Source: Grammothele lineata
Lineage: Eukaryota; Basidiomycota; Agaricomycetes; Polyporales; Polyporaceae
Direction: 5' to 3'
DNA: 64,000 bases
Assembly: GCA_002150815.3 (NCBI GenBank)
Contig: NDFF03000122.1
Coordinates: 1 to 64,000 of the forward strand
This document shows positions 11,869 to 23,282 of the stretch, in pieces (position 1 is the stretch's first letter; each line of letters opens with the position of its first letter). The notes beneath the pieces are model-generated. The model did no database searches. It was not told where the DNA came from and saw only the letters and a program-made list of their open reading frames with translations. The translations under genes were made by a program, and so were the position numbers.

Positions 11869-14847
11869 GATGGGGATCGACGCGGGGCGGTGGATTCAAG
11901 GGGACCATGGCCGAGCGCAAGACGGGTTTATACTACTGTGGGACGTGATGTGTTCGAGGCTATGTCAGATCGAACATTGGTGGTGTGAGCGTGATGATGG
12001 GTACGCAGAAGCAGCAGAAGGGGGAGAGACTGGCGCCGGTGTTGATGTGGATGATCGTAGACTGTTGAGTGGGCGGAGTTGCCCACAATGTCGTTAAGCC
12101 TGGGCGGCGTGGATCGCAGTTGAAAGGAACCGTCGGAGGAAGAAATTAGAGCAAAGGGTCTTGGCTGGCTGCTATCCATACTACTGACGCGGTCGATGGA
12201 TGAGGTGCAAGGGCGCAGTTACAGGCAAGAGACCACAGAGTTGGTGGGCCTCAGCTGCGGAGCAATGTTATTCTGGCGCAAACCCACCAACGAGTACGAA
12301 GTGCCGACTTCGCGACTGGGCGCGGATGGTCGTCCTGGTCATCCTTCCTGTCTTCTGCGGGATGTGCTGGTCGCTGTGGGCAGGGAGAAGAGGAGAGACG
12401 CCCATAAAGCGGGGACACTGCCACTGCCGTTGCCAGCGACCGGCGCTAGGCGCTCATACCGTCAAGAGTTCAACTTGAAGTCCTCCGCCGGCGACGTCAA
12501 CTTGAACGTTCTCGGACACAGCGGCCACTGGGATCAGTTTCTGTAGTGTTTCGACTTTACTCTTGTCGATGCGCCACGCGATCTATTGCTACAACCCAAT
12601 GAATTGGCTGGTCGCGTCGAACGTTTCAGTTCGAAATGTGCCGGGCCGCGTCAGTCAATTTCATGATCATCGTCACAGCGCGCCGCTCGCTGACACCACC
12701 GTCCCGCAGTAAACGTTGCCTCGATGGTCTCATTATCTAAGGCAACCCAAGTACTCCTACTAGCTAAAGGCATAGTCGGGCGCTGATGTCTTGGTTCTTC
12801 CTAAAGTTACCTCAGCATCCGCCTCGCTTCTTACGACTGCGCCGCACCGCCCGTTGACCGCACAGACAGCGCCGAATACGTTGTAGGTCAGATTGTTTTC
12901 TCATACTGAAACGTACTAGGAGCTGTACATCTTGTTCTCTAGATATATTGCCTCGGGAAGTGCCCTATGCTCAAGACGCTCCTTCCGCCTGTTCGTCTCC
13001 AAGTGCCAGAGCCTAAGACCTGAGAACGCTGAAAGGCTGATGTATTGGGTCGACTGCGCCGTCCATGGATTAGTTCGACTGGTTGCTCGATTCACAGACA
13101 CATCTCTTCATGCGAAAATGTCAACAGTTTGCCGTTGCCCGGCTCTAGTTCTACTGACTGCCACGCTACCTCGTGTCATCCGGAGCCTAACTTCTGCAGG
13201 AACTCTCTCCGACGTGCAATCCCAGGAGCAGAGACAACTGCAGATTTTAAGCCAGAAGGCTGGTTGCACTTTGACTCACAGCTAACAGACAAACTCAACA
13301 AAGCGCTGCGATACATCGGTTGGACAGATACGACAGCTCGGTCACAGGCGATCGTGTAGGAACCATTTTCTAAATGAGCACCTGGCTCTCCCTCATGCTC
13401 ATAGCACGTTCAAAATGTGTATGGCGTCCGCAGGGTGCGATGGTCGGGAATAACCTCTTCCGCTCGCAACACCGCGGACAACTTCGGACCGCAGCACACG
13501 TCCCGCTTTCTGCTCCCCGAGGCGGTACATCGGGAACCCCTCCCCTACTCCACCTCCCACCGTGGCCTGCAGCACAACGCACCTCACATCTCGCTCGTCA
13601 CCGAGCATACCGCCTCCACCCCATCCCCACACCCAAATATACGTCCCAATTGTCTGCAGGACGCTAGCTTCGCTCGTCTCGACGCCGTCCGTGATGCACG
13701 CAGAGGCCTGCCCCCTTCCCGCGATCCCGGCGAGGCCACCCCCTTCGAAGGCCGGCTTACTGCGTGGCGACGTACGGCGTACACTGCCCCCGGACGGCGC
13801 GACGCGAAAACCGCATACGGGCTCCTCGATGTGGATGCTGCAGCTCTCGATTGCTCGCTTTCCGCAGATCATGCCTCTTATTCAAGCTTCAAGCTTCATA
13901 CTGAGGCCTCCCAAAAACGAAACCCTAGAGCCCATATTTGCACACTCCGCTCTCCGCCTCCCTCCCACGCAGCGTGTTGCCCAAGGCTCGCACTCTCCGA
14001 GGATGTCAGGCTAGTCTCCAGACGGCGAACACCGCCATGGCCCGTATACCTTGCCGCAGCTTCCCTTCCTCATGCCCGCCAGCACCGCGAGGCCGAGGCC
14101 GAGCCAATGCCCAGTGTACCCGCACAATGTCTGTTATGTACAAGCATCCAATAGCTCCCGCCCCCCGTCGACCGCCCAGAGCCCACAATGCGTCGCGCGC
14201 GGGATCGCGGTGTGCGCATGTCCGGACTCAAGCCGAGTTCGCGACGACGCCGTCCCTGGGTACCGTGCAACAACGCCGGGCGCCGCCACGATTCAGCTCA
14301 GCGTGACCCCTGGCCCGCTTGGATGCGAGAAACCTTCCTTTAGGCCCTCCCTCCCCGATCCCGATGCCGGTATCCAAGCGGCGACCCCTCCGCCCGGCGC
14401 GCACGGGCACCCCGCTCCGTCTCCGGGTAACTTCCCAGCGCGCAATTACCCGTGCACGCAGCACTTCGGGGAGCCTCCGAGCGCATACACGCCCCGCGGG
14501 GACTCCGTCGTTCTTCCAGCCCAGCACGCCGTCGCTTCTCCCCTTCCTCGGGCCCGCCCCCCGCACCACCTTGACACTGGCGTGAAAGCCCACGGCGATC
14601 GGGAGGGTTACTGGCTAACCCCGGATGTGTGGGAGCGCGCGGGCATGCGGCCGCGGCCGACGAGGATCTCCGCCTCGTGGCTCCCGGCTAGCGCGGTCTC
14701 TGTGCGACACGCGATACGCGGCGCGCCTGTCAGGCCTCCCGTAGTCGGGTGCGCGACGATTCAGTCGTGCGCTGCGGTACCTGCGAAGAATGCACTGCCG
14801 ACGCCGACTTCTGTCCAGAGCGTGCGTACGGAGCTGAAGAAAAGAGG
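11869..14847. other. Gene-poor stretch upstream of the F-box gene
   Basis: About 3 kb with no domain I can name. Open frames of 100-290 codons occur (for example plus strand 12196-12546 and 14051-14920), but they overlap on both strands, are rich in Pro, Arg, Ala and Cys, and look like by-products of high GC. The part next to 11868 must hold the F-box promoter. No tRNA or long repeat was noticed before the direct repeat that starts at about 14848. Confidence 0.45.
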
Positions 14848-16460
14848 ACTAGTGTTCTGCGGTCGAAGCTTTGGGGCTTCTGAGGGGACGCGTGGTGGAA
14901 GCTTCAGTCAGCAAGTCTGAAGTTTGTCTGATATGCCCTGGACCCTGGTGACTCCTCATTCAACTCTCTGAACACGAGGGCGCGGAAGGGTACTCGGAAG
15001 GCTAGGGAAATGTTCTGCGCGCTCGTGTCCTCAGACATCGCGCCTCGCGCGCAAGGAGTTATCGCCGATCGTGTTTGAAGCGGCGACTGGAATCTAACTG
15101 CTCGAACGCCCAATTTATCTATCCGTCTCGGATATCGCACAATCTTCCTTACAGTTTTAGATATCCTGACCATCGTCGAGTCGCCGCAAGCCTGGCAGTG
15201 CGAGGCGCAACGGGGAGCCTTTGGACCTGCTATTTTGGGCGCTAGCGCGCCATCAAGTCTTCCACGCAACTCTTCCGTCGCACCCACCACTGCGTCGAGG
15301 CCCATCTCATGACTCCGCTTTCCTGCTTCCAGGTCCTGCACTCGCTCAACAAGGCGATACCGGGTTATCTGGCCCCACAAAGCAAGCCAGAACATACAAG
15401 GAATATCATTCCCGTTTTCCTCGACCTCCGGCGGCGAGAATCCTAGGCGCCCCACCCTTGCCCACACTTCCAAAGCACCGCTGCCGACATTGCTCACACT
15501 GTGACCCCGCCGCACGATAAGCCTGGCACGCTGCCCGCGGAAGCCCCACCGCCGTCCCGCAGGCCGGGCTCAAGGCGGGCGCGGGAAGCCTCCTGGCCGC
15601 CCAGCGCGGTCGACATCAGCCACGAGGCGGCGCATGTGAGCGGCCTCCCCGGGAGAAGGTGGCTCGGGCCTGCAAAATACGGTCAAATTGCGTGTGCGAG
15701 AGGGCTTGTGCGGGTTCGCGCAGGCTCGACGCGAACATGGAACGAGCCGCGGTGGGCCTTCGCGCGCGACGCGCGTCGGCGGGGGAGGCGTAAAAGAGGG
15801 TTCTACTCGCGCTTGTCGCATGGGAGCGTTTTGTACGTCTGTGGTCGCACTTTCAGAGCAATGTACGACACCACCCACAGTGGTGACGGTATGTGGAGGG
15901 CAGTATGCACGGAGTACGATGAACTTCGCGCGTTGTGTTGTGTTCCGTTCGGCGAGCCTCAGCCCGTCAGAAATAGCGCGGTTCCGTATAGGTGGAATGA
16001 CAAGGAGTATTTTCCCTGGACGTGGAAGGGAGAATGCTTTATCGTCCGTGTGCCGCGACATCGCCTCTGTCCGGCCGCGTGGGGTATCCTAGCCCCTTAG
16101 GTCCGTGCGCCGAGCAATGCCCCTCAACATGGCTCCCGCGCGGTCGCGCTGAGAGTCAGCTGAGGTCACCTCGCTTCTTCAGCGTGCTGAATGCTGAGGT
16201 GGGTGGCAAGGGTCGAATATGCACCAGAAGGCGAGGCAAGGGAGGGTAATGATCATTTTGGATGCCGTTAACTGGAGGACACTTAGGATTGAATGGCGGC
16301 CAACGAATGGCAATACACGCCTCCTGTTGCAGGGTGTCCTCTCCGGGAGCCACGGAAACATAGCCCGCGCTGGCTGTACAAGAGTCGCTGGGAACATTAC
16401 AGTGCACTACCGCAACTTTGGCGTGAATTTCAGATACTGCCGCACGATCGTATCTCACCT
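14848..16460. repeat. Direct repeat block, copy A
   Basis: This block is repeated in the same orientation at 17726-19440. Shared landmarks in the same order include ACTAGTGTTCT at the left end, GTGGAAGCTTCAGTCAGCAA, GGTTATCTGGCCCCACAAAG, the neighbouring stretch around 15255-15300, TGTTCCGTTCGGCGA and TGTCCTCTCCGGGAGCCACG. By eye the identity is high in patches and lower between them, with several indels. On the minus strand copy A has a continuous frame (15515-14904), of which the part around 15420-15240 is preserved in copy B. The product family is unknown to me. The end at 16460 is approximate and abuts the HNH-like gene. Confidence 0.8.
14904..15515 (-). CDS. Unrecognised open frame in repeat copy A
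   Basis: A 203-codon frame with no family I recognise. Its central part (IPCMFWLALWGQIT, LDAVVGATEELRGRLD, then LAPK) is kept in repeat copy B with mostly conservative changes, which suggests that it once encoded protein. In copy B the frame is closed by stop codons further on (a TGA where copy A has CGA, at VRISKTVRKIVR). A coiled-coil tendency around ERVQDLEAGKRSHE is visible. No function is proposed. It could equally be one exon of a longer gene or a chance frame, so confidence is low. Confidence 0.3.
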   Translation of the reverse strand: MRRGHSVSNVGSGALEVWARVGRLGFSPPEVEENGNDIPCMFWLALWGQITRYRLVERVQDLEAGKRSHEMGLDAVVGATEELRGRLDGALAPKIAGPKAPRCASHCQACGDSTMVRISKTVRKIVRYPRRIDKLGVRAVRFQSPLQTRSAITPCARGAMSEDTSAQNISLAFRVPFRALVFRELNEESPGSRAYQTNFRLAD

Positions 16461-16473
16461 GTTGAGCACGGCG

Positions 16474-17375
16474 TTAGCGGAGGTTCCCCGAGATCACTTT
16501 GAAGGCGAAACGAGCGTAGAGAAACTGAATGGAGACGCGAGGATGAACAGTAATAGGCACCCGATGATATAGTTCATTGTAAGGCGGTGTGACCTGAAGA
16601 AAGTGTGCGATGAAGTCGTCGCGAAGAGGATAGAAGACGAGCGAATGATTGTCAAGAAGGCGATGAACGTCAGCACGTAGGCATACACCGTTGGCAACGT
16701 CGTCGGTGTTATGAACTTGTGAATTGGTGTTAAACGCGGACATCCCGTTGGTGTCGAACCATATGGCCATTTCTTTGGGCACTAGACGGGCGTTGTTGCA
16801 CCAAGCTCCTGTAAGAAGGTCAGGTCCGTAAGAAGGGTGCATGGTAAATGTATGCACCTAGCTTTAATTTCGTCAATATGCAGGCGCTATCGAGCAATTT
16901 TACTACATCGGGCATGGAGCTTGTTGCAGCTTTGTATTGCATATCTGGTAGCTGATCTTCACGACTGGTTGTCCAATGATCAGGGAGTTCGGAAGGAAAG
17001 GACCATGCGCCCAATTCTTGGACGATTGGGTACCGTGCGTCGTCGTGCACGTCGTGCAAAAAGTAGTAATACTTAGACTACCGGAGCGACAATAGAGCTC
17101 TCTGGAATTCGACCGTTGGGTGTCTTCTTGGTCGACAGGAAGCCATCGCGGTTATTAGCAATGATACGACAGACGTCGAGAATGAGACGGTGATTGCAGC
17201 CCCAGCCTCCGGTGGGGTCAGCCGAGTCCAGATCGAAAGCATCAAACCTGATCAAAACCGGCGAAGGCTTGTATCCTGGGTGTTTTATCTCCATACGTTT
17301 AGGACGAGTAGGCAGAGTTGCAGGACCAGCGGTGGGAGGAGATCGTAAATCCAGGACCATGATGTGGGTGTCCAA
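16474..17375 (-). pseudogene. HNH-endonuclease-like gene with a frameshift
   Basis: Read on the minus strand, the N-terminal part (PSPVLIRFDAFDLDSADP, LILDVCRIIANNRDGFLST) and C-terminal part (LVPKEMAIWFDTN, TDDVANGVCLRADVHRLLD, HFLQVTPPYNELYH, HPRVSIQFLYARFAF) match the Agaricomycete proteins that carry an HNH_2-type nuclease fold. A roughly 50-nt intron (GTGCAT...ACAG, near 16810-16855) joins the CILT segment to GAWCNNARLVPKE. Near 17075 the frame breaks: one extra base gives a TAA stop, and the expected YYYFLHDVHDDARYPIV continues in the next frame. Where family members usually have His before the LVP motif, this one has Arg, so the nuclease may be inactive even without the shift. It would be about 300 aa. 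Members are expanded in mushrooms; their role is unknown. Confidence 0.7.
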
Positions 17376-17725
17376 GTTGGCTGGTACAACATAAGGACTA
17401 GTAAGCCAGTCAGAGGTGTTTGTACGCTTACATCAGCCCGGTCCAACCCGGCGTTCTACGCTACGCCGCCCAAGGCGTGCTCTCCCGATCCGACACCCTG
17501 TCGTACATACCCTTGTCTTTCACTCCCCAGTCCGTCTTATGAGTACGAGCCCTTCGAGTCATGCTGTACGATACGGTACGTGTTCTCTCGGCGTGGTACG
17601 ATAGTTGACGGGTCCTCGCGGCTCGCCCCCGGACCCCGGAATTCCTACATGTAAATATTCTGGCCCTGGTCTGCACGAATACATCAGATCTCCACTCATA
17701 CTCTACCTTGACCTGACGAAACGAG

Positions 17726-19440
17726 CACTAGTGTTCTACGGTAGAAGCTAAGTTGGAGGTTCCCAGGATACTCGTGGTGGAAGCTTCAGTCAGCAAGTCA
17801 GAAGTTTGTATGATATGCCCTGGGCCCTGCTGAATCTCTATTCAGTCCTCTGTACACGAGAGCGTGAAAGAGCACTCGGAAGGTAAGGGAAATGTTCTGC
17901 AGGCAGGCGTCGTGCACAGTCCGGATTAATCGCTGATCATGTGTGAATCGGCGACTGGAATCTGACTACTTACTCAACTGCCCAAACGCCCACTTCACCC
18001 ATGTCGGATATCACACAATCTTCCCCGGAGTGCTAGAGATTCTGACTGTCGTCGCGTCGCCGTAAGCCCGTGGCGAACATCTGAATCTGCTACGTTTTCG
18101 GCGCTAGTACGGTATCAAGCCTTCCACGCAACTCTTCCGTCGCACCCACCACTGCGTCGAGGCGTACCTCATGACACCCCCTTCCTCCTTCGATGTCCTG
18201 CGCCCGCTCAGCAACGCGAGATCGGGTTATCTGGCCCCACAAAGCAAGCCAGAACATACAAGGAATATCATTCCCATTTTCCCCGACTTCCGGCGGCGAG
18301 TATCCAGGCGCCTAACGGATCCCATAGGCATCTGTGTTTCGTACGCCCCCTTCCCCACACTTCTAGAGCGCCGGTGCCGACATCCCCCACGCCCCGCCGC
18401 GCGATAAGCCCGACATGCTGCCCGCAGAAGCCCCGCCGCCGCCCCGCATGCCGGGCTCAACGGGCCTCAAGGCGGGCGCGGGAAGCCTCCTGGCCGCCCA
18501 GCGGTGTCGGCATCAGCCACGAGGCGGCGCATGTGAGCGGCCGCGCCGGGGGAAGTGGCTCGGGCCTACGAAATGTGGTCAGATTGCATGTGCGGGAGGG
18601 CTTGTGCGGATTCGTGCGGGCTCGACGCGAGCGTGGACGGACCGCGGTGGGCACTCGCGCGCATCGGCGGGGGGGTGAGGGGGCGTAAAAGGGCGGCTTC
18701 GGGGGGTGCGTGTCTACCCGCGCTCGTTGCGTGGCGGTCGCTTGGGAGCATTCTGTACGTCCCTGGCTGCACTTCCGGAGCAGTGTACGACATCGCCCAT
18801 GGTGGTGACGGTATGTAGAGGGCACCGTGCATGGAGCGCATATGGTACGTTGAGCCTCGTGCGACACATCGTGTTCCGTTCGGCGAACCTGTCAGAAATA
18901 GCGCGTCGTATTTCCCCTGGATGCGGAAAGCAGCATGCTTCCTCGTCCCCGCTCCGCGTCACCGTCTCCTCCGCTCGGCTGTGTGGGGTATCTTAGTCCC
19001 CTCGAGTCAGTGCGCCGAGTAATGCACCTCAACATGGCCCCCGCGCGGTCGTACAGAGTCATCTGGTGCCGCCTTGCTTCTTCAGCGTGCTGAATGCTAA
19101 GATGGGCTGATGCAGAAGAAGCCCATGAAAACTGTGTGGTAAAACTGAAGTCGAGCCCGCAGTGGCGGGCGACGTAGGAGAGGTTAATGATCGTCCCGCA
19201 TGCCGTCAACTGGAGGAGGCTTACGGTGGAATGACAATACATGCCTCCTATTGCATGGTGTCCTCTCCGGGAGCCACGGAGCATCCTATCGTCATGAGAC
19301 AAGAGTTTTGCTTCCCCTGTACGGGAGTTGCAGTACCATCGCGACGCGCTGCCGCAAGCGAAATGGAACGTTCCGCGGCAAGCTGGAACACAGTCGGGGA
19401 TAAACGGCGAAACCCGTCTCAACTTCCCGGCGGTAGTTAC
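17726..19440. repeat. Direct repeat block, copy B
   Basis: This is the second copy of the block at 14848-16460, offset by about 2.88 kb. It keeps the order of the landmarks but has extra bases (for example around 18305-18340 and 19105-19165) and stop codons in the minus-strand frame that is open in copy A. Just beyond it on the minus strand, near 19500-19450, is a stretch reading FHPRSYSLAVLYALAVV, weakly similar to the HNH protein's HPRVSIQFLYARFAF. That suggests the duplicated unit originally included the end of the HNH gene. Boundaries are approximate. Confidence 0.75.
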
Positions 19441-20467
19441 TCGAATCTATAACATCGCTATCAGAACAACCGCTAGGGCATATAGAACTGCAAGGGAGTA
19501 CGAGCGAGGATGGAAGTCAAATCCTTTATCGTAAAACGGCGCACTTTGTGCAAAGCGGTCTTTGGATCGCCCCTAAAAACGCAGAAGTAGAAGACGCAAG
19601 AAACGATGAAGGGCGGTGTAACGATGCCCATGTTCCACCTCATAACAATGCACTGCAGACGGGACAACCAGTGGTACCTTCACAAACCATGCATTAACGG
19701 CATTTCGGGGGCGTGAATACAAGAAAGGAGGTCTTCAGGCGTCAAAAGTAGCATATCGTCAGGCGCAACCTCGCTAACAGGGCCGTCTCCGGCAGCCATG
19801 GACCGGAACTGAACAGGTGCAGACCTCGCCCCAACGATAACAGCGTGGGGTAACGACCTGCGCTGATGCGTGAGGCAGAGAGACCGCCAAAGCGGGGGGC
19901 ACTGGGGGACGTGCTGGAATAAAAATTCTGATTTTTACGTACTGACTGGCATGCTGCTCGGCTGGAGCATCCCGACGAGGCACGCGCTGCCGTCGATCCG
20001 GTTGCCTATGGAGTTCGGGATTCTATCCGCCTGCCGAATTGCGAGAACACTGGTGTAAGCGCAACGGATGGCTCCCGGCGGAGGAAAGACGCACCTTTCG
20101 AAGCCATACAGCCAACGCACTCGTTCCCTCCAGTCCTCATGCCACGTATTCGGAAGGCATGGGTCGAACCACAAGAGACATTCTACTTGGGCGTGACTGT
20201 GTAGTTGAGAACACACCTGTTGTGCGAGGCGCACTACACGATTTCACAGCCAGCCCAACGTCGTATTGGAAGCCCCTGAGAGACGGCCAGGTCCGCATCC
20301 AACAGATGTTTGCTGATCGTGAATTTGGGACTCCGACCTTCCAAAAACACCTGATCAAAAATAGATTCCACGAACGAAGAGCTATAGGAAACGTGAGTCG
20401 TGCTTGCGGGAGATGCAAGACGAGTAGTGGGTATGCTGACTGACCTAGATGATTCAGCATCAACCAC
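19441..20467. other. Decayed coding-like region beyond repeat copy B
   Basis: Minus-strand frames here (20467-20234, 20234-19935, 19800-19680) have fairly protein-like composition (SPKFTISKHLLDADLAV, MLLLTPEDLL) but no complete gene can be assembled and I do not recognise the family. It may be the upstream part of a duplicated and decayed HNH-like gene, or an unrelated relic. Low confidence. Confidence 0.25.
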
Positions 20468-22422
20468 CGGTTGGGCTATGCCTTGTGGAATTCAAATTGA
20501 CGATGCAAGCATTTGAACTTATACGGATAAGCATACAGACTGCAGAATAGACGAGGAAAGAATCGGGATAGCAGTTGACACAAACATCCAAGGAGCAAGG
20601 GAGAGGTCACTGCCATCAAAGCGGATGAGGTGGCAACGGGAATGCCCGATGTAAACCCTAATCGCGATAGCCGAGCCCTCCAGATCTCGATCGATCCTGG
20701 CCGTTCCCCAGACCTCCCGATCCGATCCCTTGCCCTCCTTCACACATACTCAACGCCCTCCTCCTGCATCCACTCAAATGTACTCACGCCCAGCTCACTT
20801 GCGCCCATAGCGCCCCATAGGGGCACATCCCCCCTTCTCAGAGACGATTTCCGAAAAGCTGCGCCGCCTGGAGGCTTCCACGTTGTTCTTGTGTGCGCCG
20901 TCTTCTGACCTCGGACAGAACTTCATGAGAACTAGAGCACAATGTACGTGAGACAAAGAACCGCTCTTTGGCGCGAGACGCGGCGGAGGTGTTCACTTCC
21001 CTTGTTACTATCGCCCAAGTAACCCGCAGCCTGGCGGGCCACGCACTCTACACGCCTCCTTCGCCCGCACGGACATGAACGCGCCACGAATGGTATGTCA
21101 CGCCACCGAGTTCACGCGCGTACGCCCGGGCTGCACAGCCCCGTTCATAACAATAAAGCAAGCCCCCGGAAGCCGATCCGCCCTAGCGAGCACCATCGGC
21201 GAGATGTACACGCCGATAGCCTCGCGAGGAAGGCCCGAGTGCCCGTCCCTCCAGGATTGCAGCTGATAAGATGGTCGATAGCCATCATGTGCCGCCTCCC
21301 CGCCCGCTGAACCACCGCGCGCGAGGCAGCTCGGCCACACTTACACAGATTAATGAGCTCGCAGCATCGCGCGAGCACAAAGGATGCGTCAAATCACCCA
21401 GCCCGCCCATCGATGGTGGGCCTCGCGGCTACAATCATACCTGATTCATGATTAGCCCACAGCCCACGCTCCTAAACGATTGCTTGCATTTCGAAAGGAA
21501 CGCTGCAGCACAACCACAAAGCTTTCGAGCGAAGCTTCGGGGAAACGTTTGTAGATCGCGAACTCAGATGGCAGTCATCGATGTGATTGCTGAGACTAGT
21601 AATCCCCTTCCTCCGCCGCGTCCTTCGAACACAACCCATGTGCCACTCGCAGGCCCGCGCGAAGGCCCACTCGAGTCACGCTCGCACGATGATCCTTCCA
21701 GGAGCCCACCCACAAGACACGATCGCCCTATTCAGATGATCGTACCCCTACCTTCCCTCGCCTTCGCGCGAAGTGAAGGGCGCTGCGCTCTCCCGGGGAG
21801 CGCCAGCCTGGAGCTGCGAGCCGCAGACGCCTCGAGGCGGCATGTCTCACAAACTCCCAGGGCCATGTATGTCCGCACCCGCCGGCGCGGCCGGGATGAC
21901 GCCTCCCACACACAGGCCGCGCGCCCCGTGCGCGTGACCACGCGGCGGGCTCTCCGACCGCACATCGGCGGGTGCCATAATCCGCGCGTTCTCGCGGAGC
22001 CCGAATGCGATTGAATATGCCTCCCGAAGTTCCTAACCCTAGCCCTCGCGGACGAGTAAGTACTTCTGGTACTTCGCCGCGTGCGCGCGTTGGCGAACGG
22101 CTACTCTGCACGCACACCTACCACCATACACTCTGCGCGTGTGCCTCGCGATCTCCAGATGCGTTCAGATAGAGTCGGCCAGACTTCACCAGCCCCTCGG
22201 CTCGCGCGCCTACCCCACATACAGCAGCAGCCACTGCAGCCGCCACGGGTGCAGCTGTGGGCTTCAGTGACTTCCTGACACTATCCGACAGCTGAACCTG
22301 CACCGTCCTCCCTGTCCAGGGACCAACCGGTCGCCCGAGCCGCCACGCGACCCTACACCTGTATGCAAAGCCTGAACGAACTCTCCCGCGTGCACTAGTG
22401 AACGGCAGCAGAAACCCTATGC

Positions 22423-22443
22423 ATATGTATGTATGTATGTATA
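22423..22443. repeat. ATGT microsatellite
   Basis: About five tandem ATGT units. A second short run, ATGTATGTATGTA, occurs near 22783. Simple repeat with no further meaning apparent. Confidence 0.8.
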
Positions 22444-23258
22444 GCGCGCGCCTCCCCGCCCGACTAGAACGAGCCCGGCTCGCCAGAATCCCGAGCAGAA
22501 GCCGCCCGAAAGCGGCGGGCCGCGGGCCCTCCAGCGTCCAGCAGCGCGACCTCCACGGCGTGCGTTCATTTCGAAGCAGCTGCTGGGTGGCCAGCAGCGG
22601 CCACAGGCGGTGGCCACAGCACGCGCTCCCCCAGTGGGCTCTAAATGACACTCAGGGGGAGCGGATCCCAAGAATAATTATTGCGTGCGTACGGGGGGGG
22701 GAGGCGCCAGTCGCTGCAGCGCAAGTACCGTCGGCTGGCCCGCGCGTGGTCGATCAAATTCGGCGCTCGACGTACGTACGGATGTATGTATGTAACCCCA
22801 GCCTCGCGCGCGGGGACAGGGCCGTCAGGGCTGATTCGCCGGGCGCCAGGACTATGCGGGTACAGGCGCGCTGTAGAATTGACCGGGGCCTGCAGGGAAG
22901 GAGGAAGACGTGCCACGCGCACGCACGCGCGCGCGCCTGTCGGGCTTCCATGCGCGCCGCGAGGACCCCGCACGGCGGCGAAGGACGATAAGATAGCCTC
23001 GCGCGGGCGGGGAGCAGGCGCCGCGCCCGTACGCGAAACTTTGGAGAGGCGAACGCGCGATCGCGCAGTCGCGCCATATGCCCTAGGGGCGCACCTAGGC
23101 TCGCGAGCTCGCGTAATGCGCCACGACGCGAGCCAGGCGTGAACCACCCAGTTGCACTGCCGAGCGGACGATCCTTCATGTTCTCAGCGGCTAAAACAAA
23201 ACCACAGAGGCAGGCGCGCCTCATGTTCCGAGTGGGTTCCCCGCGACCGACCCTTCGA

Positions 23259-23282
23259 GTTTTCAGGTTTTCAGGTTTTCAG
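23259..23282. repeat. Three tandem copies of an 8-bp unit
   Basis: GTTTTCAG is repeated three times without interruption. Each copy resembles a 3' splice site, but no exon follows that I can support. Confidence 0.8.

Noticed and set aside
11141..11920. 259-codon minus-strand frame over the F-box-like gene
   Set aside because: Arg/Pro/His-rich frame in conflict with the conserved F-box frame and its GTGAGT intron.
14051..14920. 289-codon plus-strand open frame
   Set aside because: Composition is Pro/Ala/Arg/Cys-rich, it overlaps other frames, has no domain, and runs into the start of the direct repeat. Likely a high-GC by-product.
19473..19667. Small membrane protein (hydrophobic VTPPFIVSCVFYFCVF)
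   Set aside because: The only splice to an upstream ATG would need a 35-nt intron, and the region is better explained as decayed duplicate sequence.
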